Shown: positions 26,390 to 36,728, numbered from the stretch's first letter. The stretch: DNA of 64,000 bases from Pseudomonas sp. (GCF_030684895.1 NZ_JAUXXP010000046.1:124001-188000), one strand, 5' to 3'. The notes: a model not told the origin generated them from the letters alone. Made by a program: numbers and translations.

Positions 26390-26719
26390 ATGAGCGACGA
26401 AGATCTGGAACACGACGAATTAGAAGGCGCTGACGAAGACGAAGGCGAGGAGCTGGCTGCCGCCGATGATGGTGACAGCAGCGACGATGGCGACGGTGAC
26501 GACGAAGTCGTACCAGCCAGCAAAAGCAAAAAAGCCAAAGCCGCCGTCGATGTAGAAGAGCTACCGAGCATCGAAGCCAAGCAGAAAGAGCGCGACGCTC
26601 TGGCCCGCGCCATGGAAGAGTTCCTCTCTCGGGGTGGCAAGGTGCAGGAAGTCGAGCCGAATGTGGTCTCCGATCCGCCCAAAAAGCCGGACAGCAAGTA
26701 CGGCAGCCGCCCTATCTAA
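26390..26719 (+). CDS. sutA: RNA-polymerase-binding acidic regulator SutA
   Basis: A 109-residue protein with a very acidic N-terminus (residues 3-50, mostly Asp/Glu). A basic helical region (SKSKKAKAA to AMEEFLSRGG) and the conserved tail DPPKKPDSKYGSRPI follow. This is the SutA layout described in P. aeruginosa, where it binds RNA polymerase and boosts ribosomal and maintenance transcription in slow growth. The position downstream of amtB also fits. The N- and C-terminal tails are predicted disordered. Confidence 0.9.
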   Translation: MSDEDLEHDELEGADEDEGEELAAADDGDSSDDGDGDDEVVPASKSKKAKAAVDVEELPSIEAKQKERDALARAMEEFLSRGGKVQEVEPNVVSDPPKKPDSKYGSRPI

Positions 26720-26735
26720 GGGCCTGCCGTAAAAC

Positions 26736-26771
26736 AAAAAGCCCGCATGCCATAAGCGTGTGGGCTTTTTT
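26736..26771. terminator. rho-independent terminator
   Basis: AAAAAGCCCGCATGC and GCGTGTGGGCTTTTTT form an imperfect stem closed by A/T runs. It follows sutA; the symmetrical A-run may also end the yigB transcript from the other side. Confidence 0.85.
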
Positions 26772-26869
26772 GTGCGCGACGCCTTGTCAAGGCAGGCAGA
26801 TGACTGTGTAGGGTGGAGACGCGTTATCCATCCACCGCTCATGGTCGGCCAGAACCGCGCCTCTGCAGC

Positions 26870-27565
26870 CTACGCCCAGCTATGCAGCAGCGCCGGCAGC
26901 TCGGCCAGGCTGCGGATCTGTCCATCCGGGGTGTTATCGGCCTCCCAGGCTTTGCCCTGAGGGTTGAACCAGATCGCCCGCAAACCGGCAGCCTGCGCGC
27001 CAGCAATGTCGTCGCTAGGGTGGTCGCCGATATGTACCGCGTGCTCGGCGGCAATTCCCGCGCGCTTCAGCGCTTCGGTGAAGGGTTTCGGGTCGGGTTT
27101 GCCGACGCCCAGTTCCTCGGCGCACAGGGCGAACTGGAAGTAGTCAGCCAGGCCCAGACGGCGCACATCGGCATTGCCGTTGGTGATCACCCCGAGCTGA
27201 AAGCGATTGGCCAGGGCTTCAAGGGTTGGATGCACCTCGGCGAACAGTTCGACCTGATGGCGCGCAGCGAGAAACACCTGAAAGCCAGCTTCGGCCAGCG
27301 CCTGCGCATCGCTGTGTGGGTAGCCGGCGTCTGTCAGGGCATGCAGCAGAATGCGCCGACGCAGTTCGCTGAGGCGATGCTTGAGCATCGGTTCGGCCTG
27401 CAACAGGGTGGCGCGAATCGACCACAGGTGTTCCACCGGCACCGCACCCAGGCGTGGCGCATGCATGGCCAGCCAGTTGCGCAGCGCCGCTTCGGCGTCC
27501 TGCATCACCGGGGTGACATCCCACAGGGTGTCGTCGAGGTCGAAGGTGATCAGCTGAATGCTCAT
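26870..27565 (-). CDS. yigB: HAD family hydrolase, YigB-like
   Basis: A 231-residue haloacid dehalogenase-fold phosphatase. Motif I is FDLDDTLWD (Asp9, Asp11), motif II VITNG, motif III in [10 protein letters not shown] and motif [15 protein letters not shown]. Relatives dephosphorylate FMN and related phosphates (YigB in E. coli). Its start overlaps the xerC stop by 4 bases, so translation is coupled. The physiological substrate here is not known. Confidence 0.9.
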   Translation of the reverse strand: MSIQLITFDLDDTLWDVTPVMQDAEAALRNWLAMHAPRLGAVPVEHLWSIRATLLQAEPMLKHRLSELRRRILLHALTDAGYPHSDAQALAEAGFQVFLAARHQVELFAEVHPTLEALANRFQLGVITNGNADVRRLGLADYFQFALCAEELGVGKPDPKPFTEALKRAGIAAEHAVHIGDHPSDDIAGAQAAGLRAIWFNPQGKAWEADNTPDGQIRSLAELPALLHSWA

Positions 27566-28458
27566 TCTGTGCTGCCTTTGCGTTTGGCCCGTGGGTGAGC
27601 CTGGTCATAGACCGTGGCCAGGTGCTGGAAATCCAGGTGGGTGTAAACCTGGGTGGTGGCGATGTCGGCGTGGCCGAGCAGCTCCTGCACCGCGCGCAGA
27701 TCCTGGGAGGATTCCAGCATATGGCTGGCAAAGCTGTGGCGCAGCATATGCGGGTGCAAGTGCTGGCCCAGTTCACGCACGCCAGCCTGGCGCACGCGCA
27801 GTTGCACCGCACGCGGGCCGATACGCCGGCCCTGTTGGCTGATAAATACTGCACCATCGGCCGGGTTGGCCAGTGCGCGCAGCGGCAGCCATTGCTGCAT
27901 AGCTTCGCGCGCCATGCGCCCAAGCGGTAGTTCGCGGGCCTTGTTGCCCTTGCCGATCACCCGCACCAGGCCGGCGGGTAGATCGAGGCCGTCCAGGTTG
28001 AGGCCGACCAGCTCTGACAGACGCAAGCCTGATGAATAGAACAGCTCAAGCATGGCCTGGTCGCGGCGGGCGATAAAGTCGTCTTCCAGCGCGCCGTCGA
28101 GCAGCTGCGCGGTGCGGTCGGCATCCAGGGTTTTCGGCAGGCGGCGTTCGCCCTTGGGCGGCGTCAGGCCGCTGGCCGGATCACTCTGGCAGTGGCCTTC
28201 ACGAATCAAATAACGATAGAGACCGCGGGTGGCCGAAAGCAGACGCGCCAGGCTGCGACTGGACTGACCCTGCATATTCAGGCGGCCGACCATACGGCGC
28301 AGGCGCGCGGTATCGAGGGCGCTCCAGCTGTCGATCTGCTCTTGGCTGCAGAACGCTAACAGCGTGCTCAGGTCGTGGCGGTAGCCAATCAGGGTATGGG
28401 AGGAAAGCTGGCGCTCGCTGCGCAGGTGTTCGAGGTAGGCGTCCAGGAGGTCGTGCAT
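27562..28458 (-). CDS. xerC: tyrosine recombinase XerC
   Basis: A 298-residue site-specific recombinase that resolves chromosome dimers at dif together with XerD. The SAM-like N-terminal core-binding domain is at about 1-90 and the catalytic domain at about 105-290. It has [12 protein letters not shown] (Arg), [14 protein letters not shown] (HxxR), [16 protein letters not shown] (Tyr nucleophile in VYTH). It is a core-genome gene in the dapF-DUF484-xerC order of Pseudomonas, not a phage integrase. Confidence 0.95.
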   Translation of the reverse strand: MHDLLDAYLEHLRSERQLSSHTLIGYRHDLSTLLAFCSQEQIDSWSALDTARLRRMVGRLNMQGQSSRSLARLLSATRGLYRYLIREGHCQSDPASGLTPPKGERRLPKTLDADRTAQLLDGALEDDFIARRDQAMLELFYSSGLRLSELVGLNLDGLDLPAGLVRVIGKGNKARELPLGRMAREAMQQWLPLRALANPADGAVFISQQGRRIGPRAVQLRVRQAGVRELGQHLHPHMLRHSFASHMLESSQDLRAVQELLGHADIATTQVYTHLDFQHLATVYDQAHPRAKRKGSTE

Positions 28459-28497
28459 GGAAGCTCCCTGCGGTGCAGTCGGTGCGATATGCAGTGG

Positions 28498-29196
28498 TTA
28501 GCGCACCGAGCGCAATGGAGTAGCAAAGCCCGGTACGACGCGTGCCAGCACTTCGGCGATATAACCGAGGAACAGTGTGCCCAGCGAACTTTTGTAGTGC
28601 TGCGGGTCGGCACTGCCAATTGCCAATACGCCATGCAGACCTTGATAGGAGATGCTCACCACTGCCGCCGAGCCGACTTGCGCGCCGTCTTCGCTGCCGA
28701 ACAGGAAGTTCAGCTCATGCTCACGCAATACGCCGCAGATGGTTTTGCCACCGGCCAACAGGCCGCCGATGGCTTGATGCGCTTCCGCGCTGCTGACCGA
28801 GCGGCCGACCGGCAATGGCGCCTCGCTAAACAGAATCAGGCTGACGAAGGGCACCTGAAACTCGCGGCGCAGGCTGTCTTCAACGCAGCTGACCACTTCT
28901 TCCAGGCTGCTGGCGTCGAGCAAGTCGAGTACCAGGCGGCGGGTCTTGTCGAACAGGCGGTCGTTGTCGCGGGCCACGTCCATCAGTTGCGAGAGGCGAT
29001 GACGCATCTCGATATTGCGCTCGCGCAGCAGTTTCACCTGGCGCTCGACCAGCGACACGGTGTCGCCGCGCTGGTGCGGAATGCGCAGCTCGGGGATCAA
29101 CTCGTCGTGGTCGATAAAGAACTCCGGATGCAGGCGCAGATAAGCGGCAACTGTTTCCGAATCCAGTGGCTTGGGTGAATCCTGCTTGTCGGTCAT
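28498..29196 (-). CDS. DUF484 family GAF-like protein
   Basis: A 232-residue protein of the DUF484 family. An N-terminal coiled-coil-like helix ([20 protein letters not shown], about 50-75) precedes a GAF-fold domain. It always sits between dapF and xerC in gammaproteobacteria; function unknown. The ATG at 29196 overlaps the dapF stop codon by 4 bases, which decides the start over longer in-frame candidates. Confidence 0.9.
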   Translation of the reverse strand: MTDKQDSPKPLDSETVAAYLRLHPEFFIDHDELIPELRIPHQRGDTVSLVERQVKLLRERNIEMRHRLSQLMDVARDNDRLFDKTRRLVLDLLDASSLEEVVSCVEDSLRREFQVPFVSLILFSEAPLPVGRSVSSAEAHQAIGGLLAGGKTICGVLREHELNFLFGSEDGAQVGSAAVVSISYQGLHGVLAIGSADPQHYKSSLGTLFLGYIAEVLARVVPGFATPLRSVR

Positions 29197-30023
29197 AAAC
29201 GAACCTGTCCTTCGTACACGCGTACTGCGGGTCCGCTCATCATAACGGGCTGGCCAGGGCCTGCCCACTCGATGATCAGTTTGCCGCCGGGCAATTCGAT
29301 CTGCACCGGTGAGTCCATCCAACCCTGGCTGATCGCCGCGACCACTGCTGCGCAGGCGCCGGTGCCGCAGGCCTGGGTTTCCCCGGCGCCGCGTTCCCAT
29401 ACACGCAGCTTGGCGTGCTTGCGGTCGACCACTTGCAGAAAGCCGACATTAACCCGCTGCGGGAAGCGCGGGTGGTGTTCAAGCTTCGGCCCCAGGCTGT
29501 GCACCGGCGCGTTGTCGACGCTGTCGACGCGCAGCACGGCATGCGGGTTACCCATGGACACGGCGGCCAGCTCAACGGTCTGCCCGTCGACGGCCACGCA
29601 GTAGCTCAGCGCCTGCTGGTCGGCCTGGAAGGGGATATCCGCCGGCACCAGGCGCGGCGCGCCCATGTTGACGCTGATTTGCCCGTCGTTGCGCACGTCC
29701 AGTTCGATGATGCCGCCCTTGGTTTCCACGCGCATCTGCTTCTTCACCGTCAGGCGCTTGTCCAGCACGAAGCGGGCGAAGCAGCGTGCACCGTTGCCGC
29801 ACTGTTCCACTTCCGAGCCGTCGGCATTGAAGATACGGTAGCGGAAATCCACGTCCGGGTTGCTCGGCGGCTCGACCAGCAGCAACTGATCGAAACCTAC
29901 GCCGGTGTGGCGGTCGCCCCACTGCTTGGCGTTCTTCGGCTGGATATGCGCGTGCTGGCTGACCAGGTCGAGGACCATAAAGTCGTTGCCGAGGCCGTGC
30001 ATCTTGGTAAAGCGCAATAACAT
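29193..30023 (-). CDS. dapF: diaminopimelate epimerase
   Basis: A 276-residue PLP-independent epimerase converting LL- to meso-diaminopimelate for lysine and peptidoglycan. It has the two catalytic cysteines: [19 protein letters not shown] and [16 protein letters not shown]. It is directly downstream of lysA with a 12-base gap. An AAGGACAAGGCG leader precedes the ATG. Confidence 0.97.
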   Translation of the reverse strand: MLLRFTKMHGLGNDFMVLDLVSQHAHIQPKNAKQWGDRHTGVGFDQLLLVEPPSNPDVDFRYRIFNADGSEVEQCGNGARCFARFVLDKRLTVKKQMRVETKGGIIELDVRNDGQISVNMGAPRLVPADIPFQADQQALSYCVAVDGQTVELAAVSMGNPHAVLRVDSVDNAPVHSLGPKLEHHPRFPQRVNVGFLQVVDRKHAKLRVWERGAGETQACGTGACAAVVAAISQGWMDSPVQIELPGGKLIIEWAGPGQPVMMSGPAVRVYEGQVRL

Positions 30024-30035
30024 CGCCTTGTCCTT

Positions 30036-31289
30036 TTAACTCGCGGGCGGCAGGCAGCTTTCGCCCGCAAAGAGTTCGCTGAGCGTCTCACGACGACGCA
30101 CCTCGAAGGCGTGTTCACCATCCACCATCACCTCGGCGGCGCGGCCGCGGGTGTTGTAGTTGGAGCTCATGACAAAACCGTAGGCACCGGCCGAGCGCAC
30201 GGCCAGCAGGTCGCCTTCGGCCAGGGCCAGCTGGCGATCCTTGGCGAGGAAGTCGCCGGTCTCGCAGATCGGCCCGACGATGTCGTAGTTGCGCGTCGCG
30301 CCATCGCGCGGCTGCACCGCCACCACCTCCATCCAGGCTTGGTAGAGGGCCGGGCGGATCAGGTCGTTCATCGCCGCATCAACGATGGCGAAGTCCTTGT
30401 GCTCGGTGTGCTTGAGGTACTCGACCTGAGTCAGCAGCACGCCAGCGTTGGCGACAATGTAGCGGCCCGGCTCGAACACCAGGGCCAGGTCGCGGCCGGC
30501 AATGCGCTCACGCACGGCCTTGATGTAATCGCCGGCCAGCGGCGGTTGTTCATCGCGGTACTGCACGCCAAGGCCGCCACCCAGATCCAGATGCTTGATG
30601 CGGATGCCGTCGGCGGCGAGCTGATCAATCAGCGCGAGCAAACGGTCGAGGGCATCGAGAAACGGCGGCAACGTGGTCAGCTGCGAGCCGATATGGCAAT
30701 CGACACCCACCACCTGCAGGTTTGGCAGCGCGGCGGCGCGGGCATAAACGGCCGGGGCCTGCTCGATATCGATGCCGAATTTGTTTTCTTTCAGGCCCGT
30801 GGAGATATACGGGTGGGTGCCGGCGTCGACGTCCGGGTTGACCCGCAGCGAGATCGCAGCTGTCTTGCCCAGCTCGGCGGCGACCAGTTGCAGGCGCTCC
30901 AGCTCGTCGGTGGATTCGACGTTAAAGCAATGTACGCCGACTTCCAGGGCGCGGCGCATGTCGTCACGGCTTTTGCCAACGCCGGAGAAGACGATCTTGC
31001 TCGGCTCGCCGCCAGCGCTCAGTACGCGCTCCAGCTCGCCACGGGAGACGATATCGAAGCCGGCGCCGAGGCGCGCCAGGACATTCAGCACGCCGATATT
31101 GGAGTTGGCTTTCACCGCAAAGCACACCAGATGCGGCATGCCCTGCAGGGCATCGGCATAGGCGCGGTACTGCGCCTCGATGTGCGCACGCGAGTAAACG
31201 TAGGTCGGCGTACCGAAGCGTTGGGCGATGGCGGACAACGCCACGCCTTCCGCGAACAGCGCACCGTCGCGGTAGTTGAAGGCGTTCAT
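30036..31289 (-). CDS. lysA: diaminopimelate decarboxylase
   Basis: A 417-residue PLP enzyme (alanine racemase-type barrel plus beta domain) making L-lysine from meso-diaminopimelate. It has the PLP lysine in FAVKANSN, the HIGSQ motif and [20 protein letters not shown]. An AAGGA site precedes the start. It is in the lptM-lysA-dapF operon. Confidence 0.97.
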   Translation of the reverse strand: MNAFNYRDGALFAEGVALSAIAQRFGTPTYVYSRAHIEAQYRAYADALQGMPHLVCFAVKANSNIGVLNVLARLGAGFDIVSRGELERVLSAGGEPSKIVFSGVGKSRDDMRRALEVGVHCFNVESTDELERLQLVAAELGKTAAISLRVNPDVDAGTHPYISTGLKENKFGIDIEQAPAVYARAAALPNLQVVGVDCHIGSQLTTLPPFLDALDRLLALIDQLAADGIRIKHLDLGGGLGVQYRDEQPPLAGDYIKAVRERIAGRDLALVFEPGRYIVANAGVLLTQVEYLKHTEHKDFAIVDAAMNDLIRPALYQAWMEVVAVQPRDGATRNYDIVGPICETGDFLAKDRQLALAEGDLLAVRSAGAYGFVMSSNYNTRGRAAEVMVDGEHAFEVRRRETLSELFAGESCLPPAS

Positions 31290-31298
31290 AAGCTGTCC

Positions 31299-31424
31299 TT
31301 ATTCGGTTTGCGCAGGCGCTGGCTGGCTATCTTCCGGCAGGTACAGCGGGCCTTTCTGGCCGCAGCCCGCGAGCAGGGCGCTGACGGCAAGCATCGCGAC
31401 AAAGGCAGTAAATAACCGCTTCAT
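31299..31424 (-). CDS. lptM: small lipoprotein LptM/YifL (LppL)
   Basis: A 41-residue lipoprotein with the signal MKRLFTAFVAMLAVSALLAGCG (lipobox LLAGC) and the conserved short tail GQKGPLYLPED. The family helps LptD assembly in the outer membrane. It sits before lysA, as in all pseudomonads. The ATG at 31424 has an AAGGATTCC site; the reading frame stays open further upstream, but that segment lacks a lipoprotein start. Confidence 0.92.
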   Translation of the reverse strand: MKRLFTAFVAMLAVSALLAGCGQKGPLYLPEDSQPAPAQTE

Positions 31425-31547
31425 GGTGGAATCCTTGTAATAAAGCATGATTGCGCCGGAGTATACCGACCCCCCGGCGCCTTGCCTATGCGCCGGGGTT
31501 CCCGTCGGGCGGGGCTTTGCCCCCATCGCCAGCGATCAGGAGACTGG

Positions 31548-32588
31548 ATGGACAACCCCTTACCCGTGAGCAGCTCGGTTTCCGTTGCCTACCTGCAAGG
31601 TTTGCTCGATTACCTGACGCGCCAGGGTGTCGACAGCGCTGAGCTGCTGGAGCGGGTGCAGCTCAGCCCGCAGATTCTCGCCCAGCGTGATCAGCGCATC
31701 GCCGCCAGCACCTACCTGGAACTGCTCGGCCACGGCGTACGGCTGACCGGCGATGAGCAGCTGGGTCTGCACCTGGGCGAGGCGGTACGCCCCGGTTATT
31801 ACGGCGTGCTCGGTTATCTGATCATGAGTTGCGCAACCCTCGCCGACGCATTGCATCGTCAGGCGCGTTACGCCGCGTTGGTCGGTAATCTGGGGCAGGT
31901 CGATCTGGCTGATGAGCCGCCGCGCCCAGGGCTGGAGCCGCTGGTGGCGCACAGCTGGCAGCCGTTGTTGCCGCAGCAGAAACGCCAGCTCAGTGAAGAA
32001 ACCTTGGCCGGTTGGGTGACGTTTGGTCACTGGATCAGCGGCCTGGATATTCCACCGACCGAGGTGCGTTTCCAACATGCGGCGCCAGTGGACACCGCCG
32101 AATATCAGCGGATTTTTCGCTGTCCGGTGCTGTTCGATCAGGCCGACAACGCCCTGGTATTCCCCAAGCGCCTGCTCGCCACGCCGCTCGGTCAGGCCGA
32201 TGCGCAGGTGCGCCTGATGCTCGATGCCTATGCCGATCGTCTGCTCGGTGAGATCCAGCAGGGCCATAGCGTGCTCGATCGCGCGCGCCTGGAATTGTCC
32301 CGCCAGCTGCCGGAAGTGGGCGCCGACCTGCAGCAAATCGCCGCGCGTTTGGCGCTCAGTCCGCGTACCCTGCAGCGGCGTTTGCGCGAAGCCGGGTTAT
32401 CCTTCAACCAGTTGGTGGATGAAACCCGCCAGCAGCTGGTGTTGCATTACCTGCGCGACCCGGCGCTGGAGCTGGCGGAAATCGCCTTTCTGGTCGGCTT
32501 CAGCGAGCCCGGTTCATTGGCTCGCGCGTTTCGCCGTTGGACCGGGCAGAGCCCAGGCGAATACCGCCGCCAGCTGAAAGATCATTAA
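31548..32588 (+). CDS. AraC family transcriptional regulator
   Basis: A 346-residue regulator with an arabinose-binding-like N-terminal domain (LGLHLGEAVRPGYYGVLGYL) and a C-terminal AraC double helix-turn-helix (LQQIAARLALSPRTLQRRLRE and LAEIAFLVGFSEPGSLARAFRRWTG). The ATG at 31548 has an AGGAG site. It is divergent from lptM-lysA. It is a paralogue of the protein at 4290. Target and effector are unknown. Confidence 0.88.
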   Translation: MDNPLPVSSSVSVAYLQGLLDYLTRQGVDSAELLERVQLSPQILAQRDQRIAASTYLELLGHGVRLTGDEQLGLHLGEAVRPGYYGVLGYLIMSCATLADALHRQARYAALVGNLGQVDLADEPPRPGLEPLVAHSWQPLLPQQKRQLSEETLAGWVTFGHWISGLDIPPTEVRFQHAAPVDTAEYQRIFRCPVLFDQADNALVFPKRLLATPLGQADAQVRLMLDAYADRLLGEIQQGHSVLDRARLELSRQLPEVGADLQQIAARLALSPRTLQRRLREAGLSFNQLVDETRQQLVLHYLRDPALELAEIAFLVGFSEPGSLARAFRRWTGQSPGEYRRQLKDH

Positions 32589-32638
32589 TCACTGCAGACC
32601 AAGACGTTGCAGTCGCTGAATTTTTTGAGGTAGCCGTA

Positions 32639-32971
32639 ATGAGTTTGACCGAAGCCCGCTTTCACGATCTGGTCGATGCCACCCAGCAGGCGGTGGAAGA
32701 TATTTTCGATGACAGCGACCTGGACCTCGACCTGGAAAACTCCGCCGGGGTGCTGACTGTGCGTTTTGAGAACGGCACTCAGCTGATCTTCAGCCGTCAG
32801 GAACCGCTGCGCCAACTCTGGCTGGCGGCGCGTTCCGGTGGCTTCCACTTCGATTACGATCAGGCCAGTGAGCGGTGGATCTGCGACAGCAGCGACGAGC
32901 AGCTGGGCGAAATGCTGGCGCGCATCACCCTCGAACAATCCGGTGCCGACCTTGAGTTCGAAGAACTCTGA
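32639..32971 (+). CDS. cyaY: iron donor/frataxin protein CyaY
   Basis: A 110-residue bacterial frataxin. The acidic first helix (DDSDLDLDLENS) binds iron and contacts IscS. The beta-sheet core includes FSRQEPLRQLWLAARSGGFHFDYD. It regulates Fe-S cluster assembly. The ATG at 32639 follows a TGAGGTAGCC site; the in-frame 5' extension overlaps the AraC gene and is not coding. Confidence 0.93.
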   Translation: MSLTEARFHDLVDATQQAVEDIFDDSDLDLDLENSAGVLTVRFENGTQLIFSRQEPLRQLWLAARSGGFHFDYDQASERWICDSSDEQLGEMLARITLEQSGADLEFEEL

Positions 32972-33158
32972 CGGCGCGGGCCAGGAGGTCGCCTCGCCCT
33001 GTCGTCGCCAGTGTTGTCTGGATGATCAGGATGTCTGCCTGGGCTGCGGCCGCACGCTGCAGGAAATTCTCGGCTGGAGCAAAGCCGACATGGTGGGCAA
33101 GCGCGCGATCTGCGCGGCTGCCGAAGCCCGTTTGCAGCAGCGTCACGGCATACCTTGA
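32952..33158 (+). CDS. DUF1289 domain protein
   Basis: A short protein of about 68 residues with the family block SPCRRQCCLDDQDVCLGCGR and the tail EILGWSKADMVGKRAI. The four to five cysteines suggest metal binding; function unknown. No ATG lies near the domain start. TTG at 32952 (overlapping cyaY by 20 bases) or GTG at 32943 are the likely starts, and neither has a strong ribosome site, so translation may be coupled to cyaY. Confidence 0.6.
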   Translation: MSSKNSDGAGQEVASPCRRQCCLDDQDVCLGCGRTLQEILGWSKADMVGKRAICAAAEARLQQRHGIP

Positions 33159-33211
33159 CCGGGCGGTCTTGTTTATTTGAGTGGCTGTGATACGGTCGGT
33201 CTAACCCCTGC

Positions 33212-33246
33212 AAACCCCATCTCCTTGATGGGGTTTTGCTTTTTTG
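33212..33246 (+). terminator. rho-independent terminator
   Basis: ACCCCATC and GATGGGGT pair around TCCTT and are followed by TTTGCTTTTTT. It ends the cyaY-DUF1289 transcript; rnk begins 29 bases later. Confidence 0.88.
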
Positions 33247-33274
33247 CCTTTTAGGTAGGAGATGTATTCGCACC

Positions 33275-33685
33275 ATGACCAGCGCACCTTCGCTCACCAT
33301 CACCCGTCTTGACCTGCAGCGCCTGGAGCACCTGCTCGACAGCCTGGATGACTTCGGTCCCAGTGCCATCGCGTTGCAGGCCGAACTTGATCGCGCCGAC
33401 GTGGTTGGCCATGACGAGGTGCCGGCCGGGGTGGTGACCATGAATTCGCGGGTGCATTGCCGTGAAGAAAGCAGCGGCAAGGATTACCACCTGACCCTGG
33501 TCTACCCGCAGGACGCCGGTGGCGAAGGCTGTGTGTCGGTGCTGGCGCCGGTCGGCACGGCCCTGCTGGGGCTGTCCGTGGGCCAGCATATCGACTGGGC
33601 CGCGCCCGGCGGCAAAGTGCTCAAGCTGACCCTGCTGGCGGTGGAATATCAGCCGGAAGCGGCGGGCGAATACAGCCGCGCCTAA
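33275..33685 (+). CDS. rnk: nucleoside diphosphate kinase regulator Rnk
   Basis: A 136-residue protein of the GreA-like Rnk family. It has an N-terminal coiled coil (about 8-45) and a C-terminal FKBP-like domain with VSVLAPVGTALLGLSVGQHIDW. Rnk binds RNA polymerase and affects nucleoside diphosphate kinase levels and alginate production in P. aeruginosa. Position next to cyaA is conserved. The start is chosen by alignment to the family; an AGGAG at 33256 is somewhat far away. Confidence 0.9.
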   Translation: MTSAPSLTITRLDLQRLEHLLDSLDDFGPSAIALQAELDRADVVGHDEVPAGVVTMNSRVHCREESSGKDYHLTLVYPQDAGGEGCVSVLAPVGTALLGLSVGQHIDWAAPGGKVLKLTLLAVEYQPEAAGEYSRA

Positions 33686-33694
33686 TTCCCCCGC

Positions 33695-36550
33695 TCAGGC
33701 CTTCTGCAGTGCCTGATTCAGCGCCGCTTCCAGGCGGCTTTTGTAGCGCAGGTAATGCACGCTCTGCATATGCCCCTCACCGAGTACCGCCGACAGATCG
33801 AGGTCGGTGATGTAGCAGGGGTAGCGCGCGCCATCGCGGCGTTGCGCAAGGATGTGCTGGGCGACGGCGGCGAACAGGTCGCCGGCATATTCCAGCTCCG
33901 AGAACTCGCGGTGATTACAGTACAGGGTGACGTGTGAGCGCTTGCCATCGGCCGGTTCGACGATGGCCTGCACGTCATAGAACGGGTGGCTGATCGGTGA
34001 CAGCGGCGGTGGTCGGCGCTCCAGGCGCTGGGCGCGCAGCGGTGCATCGGGCAGCACTTGGTAATAGAGAATCTCCAGCGGCTGATGCGCCGGCAGATTA
34101 TCCAGCGGCAGCAGGGCGTTGCGCCGGTACAGCACCGATTGCAGAAAGCGTTGCAGCGGCGTCAGCAGGCTCTGTTCATCACGGAACGGCATCTGCTGAC
34201 GCCACAGCGCGTTGTGCTCGTCGAGCACGCTCAGTTCGGCCGTAGCGCTGGCTTCGTTCAGCCGGTAGAACACCTGAATGCACTGCGGTCGCCCGACGGG
34301 AAGAATCAGCGCCAGGTCTTCACCTTCCAGAGCGCTACGATCCAGATGCAGCTCGCTGTAGCCGGGCAGCTCCTCACCCAGGTGTTCGATCAGCGTGGGC
34401 AGATCTTTCAGGCTGGTATGGCTGACGTGGCCGGGCTTCAGTTCCAGCACGTGGTAGTGCTGCTTGATCTGCAGCAGGTAGCGGTTGGCCTGTTCGCTGC
34501 TGAAGCTGCCGAGGGTTTCGCGGAACAGTTCTTCGACCCGCTCGGCAATCGCCGTAGCACGGTTGCGGCAGAAGCAGCGCACCCGCAGGTTGGGTTTCTT
34601 GCCTTTGCTGGGCAGGCTGTTGAGGAAGTCGCGCAGGCAGTCGAGCAGCGCATGTGGGCCGTGATAACGGGTCACCAGCAGCTCGTTCCAGCTGTTCAGG
34701 GTGACCTGATCGATGGTCAGAATCAGGTTCTCGCGCACCCCGGAATAGCCCAGCGCATCGGTGCGCTCGGTGGTCATGTGCATGTTCATCTGGCTGAACT
34801 GCTTGAGCGGGTCGATGCCGACGTTGACCAGCAGCAGCACCTCACCGGGCACGCTGGCGCTAAGCAGGGCGGCTTCGTCAACGGCCGGCAGGGGCAGCGG
34901 CACCACCTGCTGCAGGCTGCTGAGCAGGTTGGACAGCTCGTACTCGGTCAGGTCGCTGGAGCCTGGGTGCAGTGACAGCCGCGTGCTGTTGTCGATCACG
35001 CCATTGCGCTGGCACCAGGCAAGCAGTTCGATCAGCTCGCGCGAGCGCTTGAGCGGCGAGAAGTCTTCCAGGTCCTGGGCGTTGACGCTGCCACTGTAGA
35101 GCGCCCAGAGGGTTTCATTGGGCTCGTCCGGGCTGGGGCTCTGCGCCAGGGTCAGGGTGTCTTCGGCCAGGTCCGGGGCGATGCCCGGGTTGATAAATTC
35201 GATCTTGCCGGCCTTGCGCTCGAAGGCGGCGTAGAGGCGGCGGCCGAGGATGCCCAGGTCGCGGCTGTTGAGCGAGCTGCCGGCATGTTCGCTGCGGGCG
35301 AACTCGGAGAGGAAGCGGTAGCTGTAGGTCAGCTCGTTAACCAGCATGCGCCGTTCGGCGCTGACCTGGCGCACCTTCCACTGGCTGCGGCTGTCGAGCA
35401 TTGCCAGCTGGCGGCTGTCCCAGTTCCAGTCGCGGGTCAGGCGTTCCAGCAGCAGGCGTTGCCAGCTCTTGCGGTTGTTGCGCGGTGGGCGGCTGAGCTT
35501 TTTGTCGACCTTGAGGTACAGGCAGCGGCGGATCAGCTCCAGGCGTTCATGCTCGCCACGGGCTTTGAGATACTCCTCCAGACGTCGGTAGACCACGATA
35601 TAGGGGTCGAGCTCATCGACGTCCAGGCGATTGGCGAACACCGCCTGCTTGAAGCGCAGCGACAGGCATTCGACCTTGGGGTGTTCGCTGGCGTAGACCT
35701 CGGTCAGCAGCAGCTTGAGCACCGATTTGTAGGGCGACTCGATGCCCTTGAACAGCTGCCACATGCCGGCGCCGATAAACTCTTCCGGCGGGATGCGCGC
35801 CAGGTGGCCGAGATCGAGCACGTCCTCGGCGCGGATAAAACGCTTGGCCAGCAAGGTGCTGGTGTAGTGCTGATAGCGCTGCTCTTCATACACTGGCACC
35901 AGCCACCACAGCGGCGTGCGCCCGCCGAGCCAGATGGCGGTGCGGTAGAACTCGTCGAGCAGCAGATAGTGCTGGGTGGTGCCGCAGTCATCCGAGGTCA
36001 GCTGCGCCTCGCGCTCGCCCTGAGTGAAGCGTGCCGGATCGATAAGAAAGAAATGCGCTTCGGCGCCGAAGGTGGCTGCCCAGCTTTCCAGCAGTGCGCA
36101 TTTTTTGTTTAGTTCATGCAGTTGCTGCTGGCTGAGGTCACTGGCGTGACACACCCAGAAATCCATGTCGCTCTGTTCGGCCTGGGCCACAGTGCCCAGG
36201 CTGCCCATCAGAAACAGGCCGTGGATAGGCAGCGCTTGTTTGCCGCGATACGGCTTGTAGACGAACGAGCGGGTCAGGCGCTGCACTTCGGAGAGCAGTT
36301 CGTCGTCCGGCTCGAAGCCGCTGAGGCCGGCGGGGGTCAGCCCGGAAACGTAGCCCGGCAGCAACGGGTGATTGACGTGGAACAGCAGCGGCAACAGCTT
36401 CAGCACCAGTTGCTGGCGCGTCGACAGCGCCTGCATGGCGCGTTGCAGTCGGCCCTGGTTGAGTTTGAGGAAGCGCGCACGCAGCTGCGTCAGTACCTTG
36501 CGGTCGATACCGTCTTCAATGTCCGGGCGAATTTCCTCGGTACGACTCAT
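33695..36550 (-). CDS. cyaA: class I adenylate cyclase CyaA
   Basis: A 951-residue cytoplasmic class I cyclase making cAMP. The N-terminal catalytic region is at about 1-420, with the nucleotidyltransferase motif FLMGSLGTVAQAEQSDMDFWVCH supplying metal-binding acids. The C-terminal regulatory half follows. In P. aeruginosa CyaA is a minor cyclase beside CyaB and feeds Vfr. It is convergent with rnk, with a 9-base gap. Confidence 0.95.
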   Translation of the reverse strand: MSRTEEIRPDIEDGIDRKVLTQLRARFLKLNQGRLQRAMQALSTRQQLVLKLLPLLFHVNHPLLPGYVSGLTPAGLSGFEPDDELLSEVQRLTRSFVYKPYRGKQALPIHGLFLMGSLGTVAQAEQSDMDFWVCHASDLSQQQLHELNKKCALLESWAATFGAEAHFFLIDPARFTQGEREAQLTSDDCGTTQHYLLLDEFYRTAIWLGGRTPLWWLVPVYEEQRYQHYTSTLLAKRFIRAEDVLDLGHLARIPPEEFIGAGMWQLFKGIESPYKSVLKLLLTEVYASEHPKVECLSLRFKQAVFANRLDVDELDPYIVVYRRLEEYLKARGEHERLELIRRCLYLKVDKKLSRPPRNNRKSWQRLLLERLTRDWNWDSRQLAMLDSRSQWKVRQVSAERRMLVNELTYSYRFLSEFARSEHAGSSLNSRDLGILGRRLYAAFERKAGKIEFINPGIAPDLAEDTLTLAQSPSPDEPNETLWALYSGSVNAQDLEDFSPLKRSRELIELLAWCQRNGVIDNSTRLSLHPGSSDLTEYELSNLLSSLQQVVPLPLPAVDEAALLSASVPGEVLLLVNVGIDPLKQFSQMNMHMTTERTDALGYSGVRENLILTIDQVTLNSWNELLVTRYHGPHALLDCLRDFLNSLPSKGKKPNLRVRCFCRNRATAIAERVEELFRETLGSFSSEQANRYLLQIKQHYHVLELKPGHVSHTSLKDLPTLIEHLGEELPGYSELHLDRSALEGEDLALILPVGRPQCIQVFYRLNEASATAELSVLDEHNALWRQQMPFRDEQSLLTPLQRFLQSVLYRRNALLPLDNLPAHQPLEILYYQVLPDAPLRAQRLERRPPPLSPISHPFYDVQAIVEPADGKRSHVTLYCNHREFSELEYAGDLFAAVAQHILAQRRDGARYPCYITDLDLSAVLGEGHMQSVHYLRYKSRLEAALNQALQKA

Positions 36551-36728
36551 GCTCAGGCTCTGCAGGGCGGTGCGTGATCATGCCTTGCCAGGTGGCTGGC
36601 GGACGGCTGCGGATACTGGGTTATCGCCTGCGTCGCGGGCAGCTTGAGGACGCCGCTGCAACGCAGGCTGGGTTGGCTGATAAACAGTTTTGACTGTCGC
36701 TCTAACTGGCGATGTCCACGGTCGCTGT

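Noticed and set aside
27562-28458. Tyrosine recombinase as evidence for a prophage or genomic island
   Set aside because: It is chromosomal XerC in its conserved dapF-DUF484 context, with no phage genes or attachment repeats nearby.
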